The translations under genes and the position numbers were made by a program. Of a stretch of DNA of 64,000 bases, positions 51,442 through 60,299 are shown piece by piece; position 1 is the first letter of the stretch; every line of letters begins with the position of its first letter. Source of the DNA: Mucilaginibacter pineti (lineage in GTDB: Bacteria; Bacteroidota; Bacteroidia; Sphingobacteriales; Sphingobacteriaceae). Below the pieces are notes generated by a model that searched no databases, was not told the origin of the DNA, and was given only the letters and a program-made list of their open reading frames with translations. The DNA is taken from NCBI RefSeq assembly GCF_900101875.1, contig NZ_FNAI01000012.1:151186-215185 (forward strand), written 5' to 3'.

Positions 51442-53451
51442 ATGAATCGTTTAGCAAATTCAACATCACCATATCTATTACAACACGCCAATAACCCGGT
51501 TAACTGGTACCCCTGGGGTAAAGAGGCGCTGGATAAAGCCAAAGCCGAAAACAAGTTGATTTTGGTAAGCATTGGCTACTCGGCCTGCCATTGGTGCCAT
51601 GTGATGGAGCATGAAAGCTTTGAGGACGAGGCTGTGGCTGCCGTTATGAATGAGTTTTTTGTTTGCATTAAGGTAGATAGGGAAGAACGCCCGGATGTTG
51701 ACCAGATATATATGAGCGCTGTACAACTAATGAGCGGCAGGGGCGGCTGGCCGCTTAATTGTATCTGCTTGCCAGATCAGCGGCCTATTTATGGCGGTAC
51801 CTACTTTCGCAAAAACGATTGGACATCGCTGCTGTTTAACCTGGCCGATTTTTACAAACAAAAACCCGACGAAGCCGAAGATTATGCCGTTCGCTTAACA
51901 GAGGGCATTCAAAAATATGAATCGGTTGAATTTATAAGTGAACAACCCGAATATACAAAAGCCGACATTCAGTTGATCGGCGATAACTGGAAGCGCTACT
52001 TTGATAAACACGAAGGTGGTACAGGCAGTGCTCCAAAATTTCCACAGCCTAATAATTGGCAGCTGCTTATGCGCTATGCGCATATTATGCATGACGATGA
52101 CGTTGCCAAACAAGTAAAGCTTACCCTGCATAAAATGGCCTTCGGCGGTATTTATGATCATGTGGGCGGCGGTTTTGCCCGTTACTCGGTTGATGGACGC
52201 TGGCATGTACCGCATTTCGAGAAAATGCTGTATGATAATGCACAGCTTATCACACTTTATGCCGAAGCATATACCTGGCAACCCGATGAATTGTACGCAG
52301 ATATTGTCGATCAAATAATCAATTTCTGTACGAATGAACTGGCCTCGCCCAACCTGGGTTTTTACTCGGCGCTTGATGCCGATAGCGAAGGAGTGGAGGG
52401 TAAATACTACATATTTACTAAAACAGAGATAGAAGAAATTTTAGGCAAGGATGCTGATCTGTTTTGCATTTATTACCATATAACTGATGATGGAAACTGG
52501 GAGGAGGAACACTCCAATGTACTGTTCCGCAAAGAAACGGATGAGCAGCTTGCCGAAAAATTAGGGCTTAGGGTTGATGACCTGCTGATGCAAGTTAAGG
52601 TATCCCGTCAAAAAGTATTCGAGGCCCGCAAGCATAGGATAAGGCCGGGGTTGGACAATAAGATACTGGCCTCATGGAATGGTTTAATGCTGAAAGGCCT
52701 TTGCGAAGCTTACCGCGCATTTAACAAACCGGCTTATCTTGATCTTGCCTTAAAGAATGCCGATTTTATATTAAACCCTTTGCTTAGTCAAAATGGCAGA
52801 TTATCACGGGTTTACAGCGGCAATTCGGCAGTTGAAAATACCGTAGCGTTTTTGGATGATTATGCCAATATCATAGATGCACTTATCGCTTTGTATGAGG
52901 TTACTTTTAATGAAGCCTGGCTAACCCATGCAAAAAACCTTACAGATACCGCCATAGCCCATTATTATGATGAAACCAACGGCATTTTCTTTTATACCGC
53001 CGATGACGACGAGCAACTGATAGCGCGGAAATCGGAAATTATGGATGGCGTTACGCCGGCATCAAATTCGGCAATGGCGCGTAACCTTAAAAAGTTAGGC
53101 TTGCTTTTTGATAACGAAAGCTATGCAGCGGTTTCGGCGCAGCTGTTACGCAACATTATGCCGCTGCTTGCAAAGTACGGCACCGCCTATTCAAACTGGA
53201 CTATGCTATTGCTTGATGAAGTGTTTGGCGTATATGAAGTTGCTATAACTGGTGCCAACGCCGAAACTGTTAGGACTGAAATAGAAAATAATTACATCCC
53301 CAATAAAATTATATTGGGTGGTAATAAAGGAATTTTACCTTTGCTGCAGGATAAGTTTGGCGCATCGACACAAATTTTTGTTTGTAAAGATAAAACCTGC
53401 GGATTACCTGCTAATAACACGGCCGACGCATTAAAACAAATGCAGGCCTGA
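51442..53451 (+). CDS. DUF255 thioredoxin-fold protein with glycoside-hydrolase-like barrel (YyaL/SPATA20 type)
   Basis: 669 residues. The N-terminal thioredoxin domain starts NRLANSTSPYLLQHANNPVNWYPWG and has C49-H-W-C52 within SACHWCHVMEHESFED. The C-terminal (alpha/alpha)6 barrel, GH76/GH88-like, carries APKFPQPNNW, HVPHFEKMLYDNAQL and LDADSEGVEGKYY, the family hallmarks. No sugar is known, and the biochemical role is unsettled, probably redox or protein turnover. The ATG at 51442 is preferred to the TTG at 51433. The next gene follows in the same direction after 26 bases. Confidence 0.93.
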   Translation: MNRLANSTSPYLLQHANNPVNWYPWGKEALDKAKAENKLILVSIGYSACHWCHVMEHESFEDEAVAAVMNEFFVCIKVDREERPDVDQIYMSAVQLMSGRGGWPLNCICLPDQRPIYGGTYFRKNDWTSLLFNLADFYKQKPDEAEDYAVRLTEGIQKYESVEFISEQPEYTKADIQLIGDNWKRYFDKHEGGTGSAPKFPQPNNWQLLMRYAHIMHDDDVAKQVKLTLHKMAFGGIYDHVGGGFARYSVDGRWHVPHFEKMLYDNAQLITLYAEAYTWQPDELYADIVDQIINFCTNELASPNLGFYSALDADSEGVEGKYYIFTKTEIEEILGKDADLFCIYYHITDDGNWEEEHSNVLFRKETDEQLAEKLGLRVDDLLMQVKVSRQKVFEARKHRIRPGLDNKILASWNGLMLKGLCEAYRAFNKPAYLDLALKNADFILNPLLSQNGRLSRVYSGNSAVENTVAFLDDYANIIDALIALYEVTFNEAWLTHAKNLTDTAIAHYYDETNGIFFYTADDDEQLIARKSEIMDGVTPASNSAMARNLKKLGLLFDNESYAAVSAQLLRNIMPLLAKYGTAYSNWTMLLLDEVFGVYEVAITGANAETVRTEIENNYIPNKIILGGNKGILPLLQDKFGASTQIFVCKDKTCGLPANNTADALKQMQA

Positions 53452-53477
53452 TTGCTTATTTATAAAAATACTTTACA

Positions 53478-53975
53478 ATGAAGATTGAATCTCAGCACGT
53501 AGTGTCATTAACTTACGATTTGTATGTTGACCAGGATGGTACCGAAACTTTAACAGAAAGTGCCACACAAGAACAACCCTTAACCTTTTTATTTGGTGCC
53601 GGACAAATGCTGCCCAAATTTGAAGAGAATTTAAGCACCCTTTCAACAGGCGATGCTTACGAATTTCGCTTATCAGCAGCTGATGCCTATGGCGAATATG
53701 ATGACGAAGCAGTAGCCAATCTGCCTAAAGAAATGTTCCAGGGAACAGAGCTTCCTGAAATTGGCAGCATTTTACCTTTACAGGATAACAACGGCAACCG
53801 TTTCCAGGCGCAGGTAGTATCAATTGCCGAAGATTCGATAATTGTTGACCTTAACCATCCAATGGCTGGCCAGGAGTTACACTTTAAAGGTAATATCCTT
53901 AACGTTCGTCCTGCCACTCCAGAAGAATTATCACACGGCCATGCACATGGTCCGGATGGTCACCACGCCCACTAA
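53478..53975 (+). CDS. slyD: SlyD-like FKBP peptidyl-prolyl isomerase with His-rich tail
   Basis: 165 residues. The FKBP core is split by an insert-in-flap (IF) domain as in SlyD: VVSLTYDLYVDQDGTETLTES, then PLTFLFGAGQMLPKFEENLSTLSTGDAYEFRLSAADAYGEYDDE and MFQGTELPEIGSILPLQDNNGN. The last 15 residues (HGHAHGPDGHHAH) are a metal-binding His tail like those that bind nickel or zinc. It acts as a chaperone and isomerase in the cytoplasm. It lies 26 bases after the DUF255 gene, so the two may be co-transcribed. Confidence 0.9.
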   Translation: MKIESQHVVSLTYDLYVDQDGTETLTESATQEQPLTFLFGAGQMLPKFEENLSTLSTGDAYEFRLSAADAYGEYDDEAVANLPKEMFQGTELPEIGSILPLQDNNGNRFQAQVVSIAEDSIIVDLNHPMAGQELHFKGNILNVRPATPEELSHGHAHGPDGHHAH

Positions 53976-53994
53976 TTACTGGTGATTTTATATC

Positions 53995-54032
53995 AATAAG
54001 GCCCGTAATTTACATTACGGGCCTTATTTTTT
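53995..54032 (+). terminator. Strong rho-independent terminator after slyD
   Basis: A perfect 15-bp stem (AATAAGGCCCGTAAT with its complement) and a 4-base loop, then six T residues. Confidence 0.95.
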
Positions 54033-54112
54033 ATGTGCAATAAAATAAATTCGAGCTGTAGTTAATATAAAGCTGATAGTTTTTTACGCCGGTCTTACCA
54101 CCACTGGCACTC

Positions 54113-54814
54113 CTATTCAATACAATTAAGCCTGCCATGGAAATCAATGCTGCAGGTTATGGATATTCGGCAGCCTATCGGCTCGCCGTTAACTGTGGCG
54201 GGTATAAACTCCTTGTCCTCGTCATTTAGCGCATTAAGGTTCATTTTAAATGTTTTTTGAAAATTGCCGCTAACCAGGTGTACCTTATAATCGGCCAGTC
54301 GCCCTCCCGGGCTTACCAGTAGTTCAATAACCGCATAGGAAGCCACCCTGTTTATATCCATAAGGCTGCCGGGGAGTTTAAACAATAAGGCATAAGGCAG
54401 GTAACCGTAATACCTGCCGCCGGCTTTAACAGGTTTGGTTGTGCGGTCGGTGTCTGTTAATTCCTTATCAACAAAATACCCAAGCCTTGAGTCTGTCTTT
54501 AGTTCGGGTGCTTCATAAAGCAGTTTTTTACTGGTATAATCAAAATTCTGCAGCAGATTGCCCTTTGAATCAAAAAAATGCCAAACTCCCACCTTTTTAT
54601 CATTGCTGAACATGCCGCTGGCTATAGCGGTTTTTTTATTATAATAGGCTTGGTACAAGCCTTCTTTGATCCCCTTATTATCTTTAAGTACATGGAATTT
54701 TTCCGATACATCGTCAGAGATTTTGTGACTGCGCTCTGTAGTTTCGGGCGCTTGTTGCCCAAAGCCTTTATTAATAAAAAATATGCAGGTTATAAACAGA
54801 AAAATATTTTTCAA
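54113..54814 (-). CDS. Secreted MORN/YwqK-like protein with TonB-C-like C-terminus
   Basis: 233 residues with signal peptide about 1-19 (ends KGFGQ). KGIKEGLYQAYYNKKTAIASGMFSNDKKVGVWHFFDSKGNLLQNFDY is two MORN-type (YwqK/toxin-antitoxin-like) repeats. The C-terminal half (VIELLVSPGGRLADYKVHLVSGNFQKTFKMNLNALNDEDKEFIPATVNGEP) follows the TonB-C pattern. This mix is frequent in Bacteroidota proteins with no assigned role. It converges on slyD and has its own start from a spacer shared with the thioesterase. Confidence 0.75.
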   Translation of the reverse strand: MKNIFLFITCIFFINKGFGQQAPETTERSHKISDDVSEKFHVLKDNKGIKEGLYQAYYNKKTAIASGMFSNDKKVGVWHFFDSKGNLLQNFDYTSKKLLYEAPELKTDSRLGYFVDKELTDTDRTTKPVKAGGRYYGYLPYALLFKLPGSLMDINRVASYAVIELLVSPGGRLADYKVHLVSGNFQKTFKMNLNALNDEDKEFIPATVNGEPIGCRISITCSIDFHGRLNCIE

Positions 54815-55015
54815 AGGATAGTGGGTTTTTGGTAAATATAAAACAGCTTCAAATTAATATCAAAGCAAATCTATTTAATTAGACCACCAGCTGTTAAAAA
54901 GGTTTAAAAGCCTCCCTGGTTTCTGCTGTCATTATTTAAATGCGTTGGTATGGTTCCTATTGTTGCATTAATAGCACCGGATGCTTAAACTTGTAGCATT
55001 AACTTTTGAACCCCT

Positions 55016-55582
55016 ATGACGGCCCTAACTGATCAATCCGACTATAAAACGGTAAGCTTTTCTGAAACTACCATTACCGAATTAATGATACCTTCCTATT
55101 CCAATTTTGGCGGCAAGATTCACGGGGGTATTTTGCTGTCGCTGATGGATAAGGTGGCCTATGTATGTGCAGCCAAGCACGCGGGTAATTATTGCGTAAC
55201 TGCATCTATTGATACGGTCGATTTTTTGCAGCCGGTTGAGGTTGGGGAGTTGGTATCGCTTATGGCATCGGTTAATTATGTAGGTAATACATCATTAGTA
55301 GTGGGCATTAGGGTGATATCTGAAAACATCAAGAATAACTCGGTAAAGCATACCAATACCAGTTACTTTACAATGGTAGCTAAAGACGATAGTAATAAAC
55401 CCGCCAAAGTACCCGGCCTTATCCTGGAACACCGTGAACAGGTGAGGCGCTTTATCGAGGCCCGCAGGCGTAAAGAGATCAAACAAAGTTATGTGAAGGA
55501 AGTGGAGCAGATAAAAATGCCCGATAATTATGAGCATTGTATTCAAATGCTTACCGGCGAGCGCTGCCTCGTAGCAGGGTAA
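55016..55582 (+). CDS. Acyl-CoA thioesterase, hotdog fold
   Basis: 188 residues, YciA/acyl-CoA-hydrolase type. NFGGKIHGGILLSLMDKVAYVCAAKHAG carries the hotdog helix with the catalytic Asp (LSLMD). The next strands are TASIDTVDFLQPVEVGELVSLMASVNYVGNTSLVVGIRV and YFTMVAKDDSN. The last 55 residues (RRFIEARRRKEIKQSYVKEVEQIKMPDNYEHC) form a basic, helical extension beyond the usual 130-residue fold. It hydrolyses short- to medium-chain acyl-CoA; the exact chain length is not visible. The desaturase gene follows in the same direction, suggesting lipid context. Confidence 0.85.
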   Translation: MTALTDQSDYKTVSFSETTITELMIPSYSNFGGKIHGGILLSLMDKVAYVCAAKHAGNYCVTASIDTVDFLQPVEVGELVSLMASVNYVGNTSLVVGIRVISENIKNNSVKHTNTSYFTMVAKDDSNKPAKVPGLILEHREQVRRFIEARRRKEIKQSYVKEVEQIKMPDNYEHCIQMLTGERCLVAG

Positions 55583-55959
55583 GTTATATGCTTAACATGA
55601 GCCGGTATCAGTATTTCAAAAAATTGCCGTAGCAGTTCCTTTAGTTTCAGCCGTCGTTAGAGGTAATTTAAGCATACTTAACAAAAATTGTACCTTTTTT
55701 GTATTAATAAATGAATAAGCTTTTATACTTAAACCAAGCCGTTACTCCCCAATGTGCTAAAATATAAACTCGTTTAAAAGCAATTTAATTATTCCGAAAA
55801 CGTTTTAACTTTATCTATAAACTTAGCAAACTCATTTATATCTTTATAAAACTGCGATATGGTTATTTTTTGACTATATTGTGACAATTTATTTTTGTGC
55901 CCAAACACTCACATTTAATTTTAATGCCGATCAAATTTATTTAACTCCCTGCAAACTTA
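55583..55959 (+). other. 377-base spacer with the desaturase promoter
   Basis: No gene is visible and the DNA is AT-rich throughout. The only clear signal is the -33/-7 pair at 55869-55897 listed separately. Confidence 0.5.
55869..55897 (+). promoter_or_regulatory. Primary-sigma promoter for the desaturase (TTTG-N17-TATTTTTG)
   Basis: TTTG at 55869-55872, a 17-base spacer, then TATTTTTG at 55890-55897, an exact consensus for the phylum. The expected start is about 55 bases before the ATG at 55960. Confidence 0.7.
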
Positions 55960-57039
55960 ATGGCTTTCTTAAACACAGTGCTCGAACCACCCTCATACGG
56001 ATGGACCGATAAGGATGGTAACCTTTCAAAACCCACCAATGGTAAAATTGTAAAAGAATTTTTTTCGAGGTTGAATGTATTTAAGGATAAAAAAAACTGG
56101 TTATCCTTTTTAAGCTGGACGCTGGTATTGTGCCTTGCGCCTTTCCTTGGTCTTTTCTTTTTTAAATATTTTACCGTAACAGGCCTTATAGTAGCTTTTG
56201 TTTATAGTATGATTATCATGGGTACCCACGGTACTATATGGCATCACCGCTACTGTACGCATGGCGCTTATACCTTTACTAATAAATTCTGGCGTTTTTT
56301 TACACAAAACCTTACGCTGAAAATAATTCCTGAAGAAATTTACGCGGTATCGCACCACGTTCATCATGCGCTATCAGATCAGCCCGGCGATCCTTACAAC
56401 GCACAAGGCGGTTTTCTGTATTGCTTTTTGGCCGATGTTAACCACCAGCCGGTGGCTCGCAATTTAAGCGAGGCCGATTATAAAAAATGTGTTAACCTCA
56501 TGAAACACGTAGGGGTAATACCAAACACTTATAAACAATACCAAAAATGGGGTACTATAGCTAACCCTTACCGTACCATCGCAGGCATCATCCTTAATTG
56601 GGGATTTTGGTTCACCGCCTTTTATTTGATGGGGGGCATGCCATTAGCTTGTGCGGTATTCGGATCGGCAGGCGTATGGGCAGTAGGTGTACGTACGTTT
56701 AATTACGAAGGACATGGCAAGGGGCAGGATAAACGCCGCGATGGTGTTGACCATAACCGCGATGATATGTCAATAAACCAATTATGGCCGGGCTACGTTG
56801 CCGGCGAATGGCACAATAACCACCATCTGTTTCCAAAGAGTGCGCGCTCTGGTTTTAAACGCCATCAGCTTGATCTGGCCTGGTGTTACATTAAATTCAT
56901 GAGTATTATAGGCGCGGTAAGTTCATACCGCGATTCAAAAAAACAATTCCTGGCAGAGTATTGCAATAAAGAGGCAGTAACCCTACAACCCGCCATTGCC
57001 CTGGTTAAAACAAAGCCGGTATTTGTTGTGGTTGAATAA
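55960..57039 (+). CDS. Membrane fatty-acid desaturase (delta-9 type)
   Basis: 359 residues, di-iron integral-membrane enzyme that introduces a double bond into acyl chains for membrane fluidity. All three His boxes are present: HHRYCTH at 95-101, HHVHH at 132-136 and HNNHH at 285-289. Membrane helices lie at about 50-95 and 205-235. It is close to stearoyl-CoA desaturases. It starts MAFLNTVLEPPSYGW with no signal peptide. A terminator follows, so it is a single-gene unit. Confidence 0.93.
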   Translation: MAFLNTVLEPPSYGWTDKDGNLSKPTNGKIVKEFFSRLNVFKDKKNWLSFLSWTLVLCLAPFLGLFFFKYFTVTGLIVAFVYSMIIMGTHGTIWHHRYCTHGAYTFTNKFWRFFTQNLTLKIIPEEIYAVSHHVHHALSDQPGDPYNAQGGFLYCFLADVNHQPVARNLSEADYKKCVNLMKHVGVIPNTYKQYQKWGTIANPYRTIAGIILNWGFWFTAFYLMGGMPLACAVFGSAGVWAVGVRTFNYEGHGKGQDKRRDGVDHNRDDMSINQLWPGYVAGEWHNNHHLFPKSARSGFKRHQLDLAWCYIKFMSIIGAVSSYRDSKKQFLAEYCNKEAVTLQPAIALVKTKPVFVVVE

Positions 57040-57062
57040 TACCTTATAATCAAGATATTTTG

Positions 57063-57098
57063 AAAAGGAGCAACCGTAATTGGTTGCTCCTTTTTTTT
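57063..57098 (+). terminator. Rho-independent terminator after the desaturase
   Basis: A 13-bp stem including AAGGAGCAACC with its complement and a 6-base loop, followed by eight T residues. Confidence 0.95.
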
Positions 57099-57209
57099 GG
57101 GATAGCTTTTTTAATGATAGATTAAAAGATCTCGTTGTGGTTAAGATAGTATTAGCTAATTGCAAGCAGTATTTTATACCTTAGTAAACCAATAATAAAC
57201 CAACTAACT

Positions 57210-58124
57210 ATGCAAACCACACGCAGATCATTTTTAAAAACAGGGGCATTGGCCGTTGCCGGCGCTGCTTTATTACCTGATAGCTTGCTGGCTGGTACAG
57301 GTCGTTTGCAGCGGGTAGGGGTTCAATTGTATAGTGTGCGCGATGCTATGAAGGCAGATGCGAAAGGAACGCTTACTAAAATTGCCGATGCCGGTTATTT
57401 TCATGTAGAGCATGCCAATTATATTGATCGTAAATTTTATGGTTATACCGCAAAGGAGTTTAAAAAGATCCTTACAGACCTGAGTTTAAAAATGCCAAGC
57501 GGCCACACCGTAATGACGGCTCAGCACTGGGACGATGCAAAAAAAGATTTCACTGATGCCTGGAAATATACAATTGAAGATGCCGCCATCATTGGCCAGC
57601 GATATGTGATAAGCCCCTGGCTTGATGAAAAAGTGCGGACAGACACCGAGGCTTTAAAGCGCTTTATGGAGCAGTTTAACAAATGCGGCGAGTTATGTAA
57701 AAAATCGGCGATGAAATTTGGCTATCATAACCATAATTTTGAGATCAGTACCAAGGTGGGAGATATCACCTTGTATGATTTTATTATTCAAAATACCGAT
57801 GCCGAACTGGTAACACAGCAAATGGATATTGGCAACATGTTCAGCACCGGCGGTAAAGCGCTCGATTTTATTAATAAATACCCCGGTCGGTTTGAATCAA
57901 TGCATGTTAAGGATGAGATAAAACTTCCGGTAGCCAAAGATGGCGACGATACAGAGAGCTGCATATTGGGTAAAGGACTTTTACCTGTTAAGGATATTTT
58001 AAAAGCAGCAAGCAAAAAAGGCGGCACATCATTGTTTATTGTTGAACAGGAATCATACCAGGAACAAGACCCCATCGATTGTGTAAAAATTGACTTACAA
58101 ATCATGAAAAAATGGGGTTATTAA
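57210..58124 (+). CDS. Tat-exported sugar phosphate isomerase/epimerase (TIM barrel)
   Basis: 304 residues. A twin-arginine signal opens the protein (MQTTRRSFLKTGALAVAG..LLAG), so it is folded before export to the periplasm. The rest is the xylose-isomerase-like TIM barrel (AP_endonuc_2): GVQLYSVRDAMK, GYFHVEHANYI, MKFGYHNHNFEI (metal ligands His), TQQMDIGNMFSTGG and SMHVKDE, FIVEQESYQ. Such proteins sit with Gfo/Idh and GMC oxidases and act on inositol- or keto-sugar intermediates. It precedes the oxidoreductase cluster at 58583. Confidence 0.9.
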   Translation: MQTTRRSFLKTGALAVAGAALLPDSLLAGTGRLQRVGVQLYSVRDAMKADAKGTLTKIADAGYFHVEHANYIDRKFYGYTAKEFKKILTDLSLKMPSGHTVMTAQHWDDAKKDFTDAWKYTIEDAAIIGQRYVISPWLDEKVRTDTEALKRFMEQFNKCGELCKKSAMKFGYHNHNFEISTKVGDITLYDFIIQNTDAELVTQQMDIGNMFSTGGKALDFINKYPGRFESMHVKDEIKLPVAKDGDDTESCILGKGLLPVKDILKAASKKGGTSLFIVEQESYQEQDPIDCVKIDLQIMKKWGY

Positions 58125-58582
58125 TTTAAATCCCCTACATTACGCAGAAATTTTTGAACAGTTATTACTTGTAACAAGTATTAACAAGCACATTAATATC
58201 GTTATAAAACCAAAACAAAATAAATTCATGAGTTAATACCTGCAAAATATTCCGCAAGTATTAATTCAGTAATGCTAAAACCATTTATCAATTTAAAGTA
58301 AGTGGTTAAATATTAGCAAAGTTTAAAATATATAGGAGTTGCCGTTAATGGTTTGCTGGTTGTTTTCGGCGGCAAAAAGTAGTTTATAACCTGACAATCA
58401 AACAGGTAATAATTAAAAAATAATAGGGTATAACGTGGCAACAGCAATCGATTGCGAAAATCAATGTGAATTGCCTTCATGGTGTAAAAAAAACACTATG
58501 AAATATTTGTAAAATAATTTTTATTCATACATTTAACGGAGTAACCTAAGTGCTAAATTATTTTAACCAATAATAAAATCGT
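58125..58582 (+). other. 458-base spacer before the oxidoreductase cluster
   Basis: AT-rich, no gene seen. It holds a 12-bp perfect palindrome at 58444-58455 listed separately, about 130 bases before the GMC start. I saw no clear -33/-7 pair. Confidence 0.45.
58444..58455. promoter_or_regulatory. 12-bp palindrome GCAATCGATTGC, candidate operator
   Basis: Perfect, with a central CG, the size and layout of LacI-family sites. It lies in the leader of the Tat-linked sugar-oxidation cluster. It is distinct from the 24-bp palindrome at 4262, though both have a CG centre. No regulator gene is in the window. Confidence 0.45.
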
Positions 58583-60262
58583 ATGTCTGCAAACACTTAT
58601 GACGCAATAGTCATTGGCTCAGGAATTTCGGGTGGATGGGCTGCCAAAGAACTAACAGAAAAGGGTTTAAAGACCATTATGCTGGAACGTGGCCGAAACA
58701 TTGAACACGTTAAAGATTATGTAAACGCCACAAAAAATCCCTGGGATTTTCCGCACAGGGGTGGCCGTACCCAAAAAATGATTGATGATTATCCCGTTTT
58801 AAAGCGCGATTATCCGCTCAATGAGGTAAATCTTGATTATTGGGCCAGTGATAAAGACAGTCCGTATACCGAGATAAAAAGATTCGACTGGTTTCGTGGT
58901 TATCACGTTGGCGGTCGTTCATTAATGTGGGGCAGGCAGTCATACCGCTGGGCCGATGTTGATTTTGAAGCTAACCTAAAGGATGGTATAGCTGTAGACT
59001 GGCCTATTCGTTATAAAGACATAGCGCCCTGGTATAGCTATGCCGAAAAGTTTGCCGGGATCTCTGGCAACCGCGATGGCCTGTCCATACTTCCCGACGG
59101 TGATTTTATGCCGCCGATGGAAATGAATGTGGTTGAAAAGGATGTTGCTAAACGTTTAAAAGAATATTACAAAGAGCTGCGCCCCATGATCATCGGGCGT
59201 ACCGCAAATATCACCTTGCCGCATAATAATCGTACTAATTGTCAGTATCGTAATAAATGCTGGTTAGGCTGTCCGTTTGGGGCATATTTTAGTACACAGT
59301 CTGCTACTTTGCCTGCGGCTATGGCAACAGGGAATTTAACAGTTCGCCCATGGTCCATAGTTACCAGGATCCTTTATGATAAGGATACCAAAAAAGCTAA
59401 AGGGGTTGAGGTTTTGGATGCCGAAACCAACCAAACTTATCAGTACTTCGCCAAAATTGTATTCCTCAACGCATCTACAGTAAACTCGGCCTGGATTTTA
59501 ATGAACTCAGCAACCGATGTTTGGGACGGCGGTTTAGGCAGCAGCAGCGGCGAATTGGGCCATAACCTGATGGATCATCACCTTAATGTTGGTGCATCTG
59601 GCCGGGTTGAGGGCTATGAAGATAAATACTATTTCGGCAGGCGGGCCAACGGGTTTTATATCCCGCGTTTCCGTAACCTTAATGGCGATAAACGCGATTA
59701 CATTCGTGGGTTTGGTTACCAGGGCAGTGCAAGCCGCGAAGGCTGGAGCCGCGATATTGCCGAAATGAATATTGGCGGAGCCTTTAAAGATGCGCTGACA
59801 GAACCGGGTTCATGGGAAATGGGCATGGGTGGCTTTGGCGAAACATTGCCAAATCACGATAATAAGATCAGCCTGGATAAAACCAAGAAAGATAAATGGG
59901 GACTGCCTGTAATTGCCTTTGATGCCGAGCTGAAAGATAATGAGCTGAAAATGCGCAAGGATATGGAAAGCGATGCCAAAGAAATATTGGAAGCTGCAGG
60001 CGTAAAAGATGTACAAACTTATAGCGTTAATCCATTTTTGGGCCGTGGCATCCATGAAATGGGTACTGCACGTATGGGCCGCGATCCTAAAACATCGGTA
60101 CTTAATGAGTGGAACCAGGTTTGGGATGCTAAAAATGTTTTTGTTACCGATGGTTCATTCATGACCTCATCGGCATGTCAAAACCCTTCGCTTACCTATA
60201 TGGCCATGACCGCGCGCGCCGCTAATCATGCTGTTGAGTTGTTAAAAAAGAACGAGATCTAA
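58583..60262 (+). CDS. GMC-family FAD oxidoreductase
   Basis: 559 residues. The FAD-binding Rossmann motif is IGSGISGGWA (Gly 12, 14, 17) with ERG as the acidic end. The second half has MDHHLNV and the catalytic GIHEMGTARMG, and the closing SSACQNPSLTYMAMTARAANHA holds the Asn/His of the active site. Such FAD subunits oxidise sugars or glucosides, typically at C-3, in periplasmic dehydrogenases. No signal peptide is present, so export probably depends on a partner carrying a Tat signal (61868 gene). It is the first gene of a five-gene run. Confidence 0.92.
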   Translation: MSANTYDAIVIGSGISGGWAAKELTEKGLKTIMLERGRNIEHVKDYVNATKNPWDFPHRGGRTQKMIDDYPVLKRDYPLNEVNLDYWASDKDSPYTEIKRFDWFRGYHVGGRSLMWGRQSYRWADVDFEANLKDGIAVDWPIRYKDIAPWYSYAEKFAGISGNRDGLSILPDGDFMPPMEMNVVEKDVAKRLKEYYKELRPMIIGRTANITLPHNNRTNCQYRNKCWLGCPFGAYFSTQSATLPAAMATGNLTVRPWSIVTRILYDKDTKKAKGVEVLDAETNQTYQYFAKIVFLNASTVNSAWILMNSATDVWDGGLGSSSGELGHNLMDHHLNVGASGRVEGYEDKYYFGRRANGFYIPRFRNLNGDKRDYIRGFGYQGSASREGWSRDIAEMNIGGAFKDALTEPGSWEMGMGGFGETLPNHDNKISLDKTKKDKWGLPVIAFDAELKDNELKMRKDMESDAKEILEAAGVKDVQTYSVNPFLGRGIHEMGTARMGRDPKTSVLNEWNQVWDAKNVFVTDGSFMTSSACQNPSLTYMAMTARAANHAVELLKKNEI

Positions 60263-60299
60263 ATATTAAATTAATCCTGATACTAATTAACAAATATCT

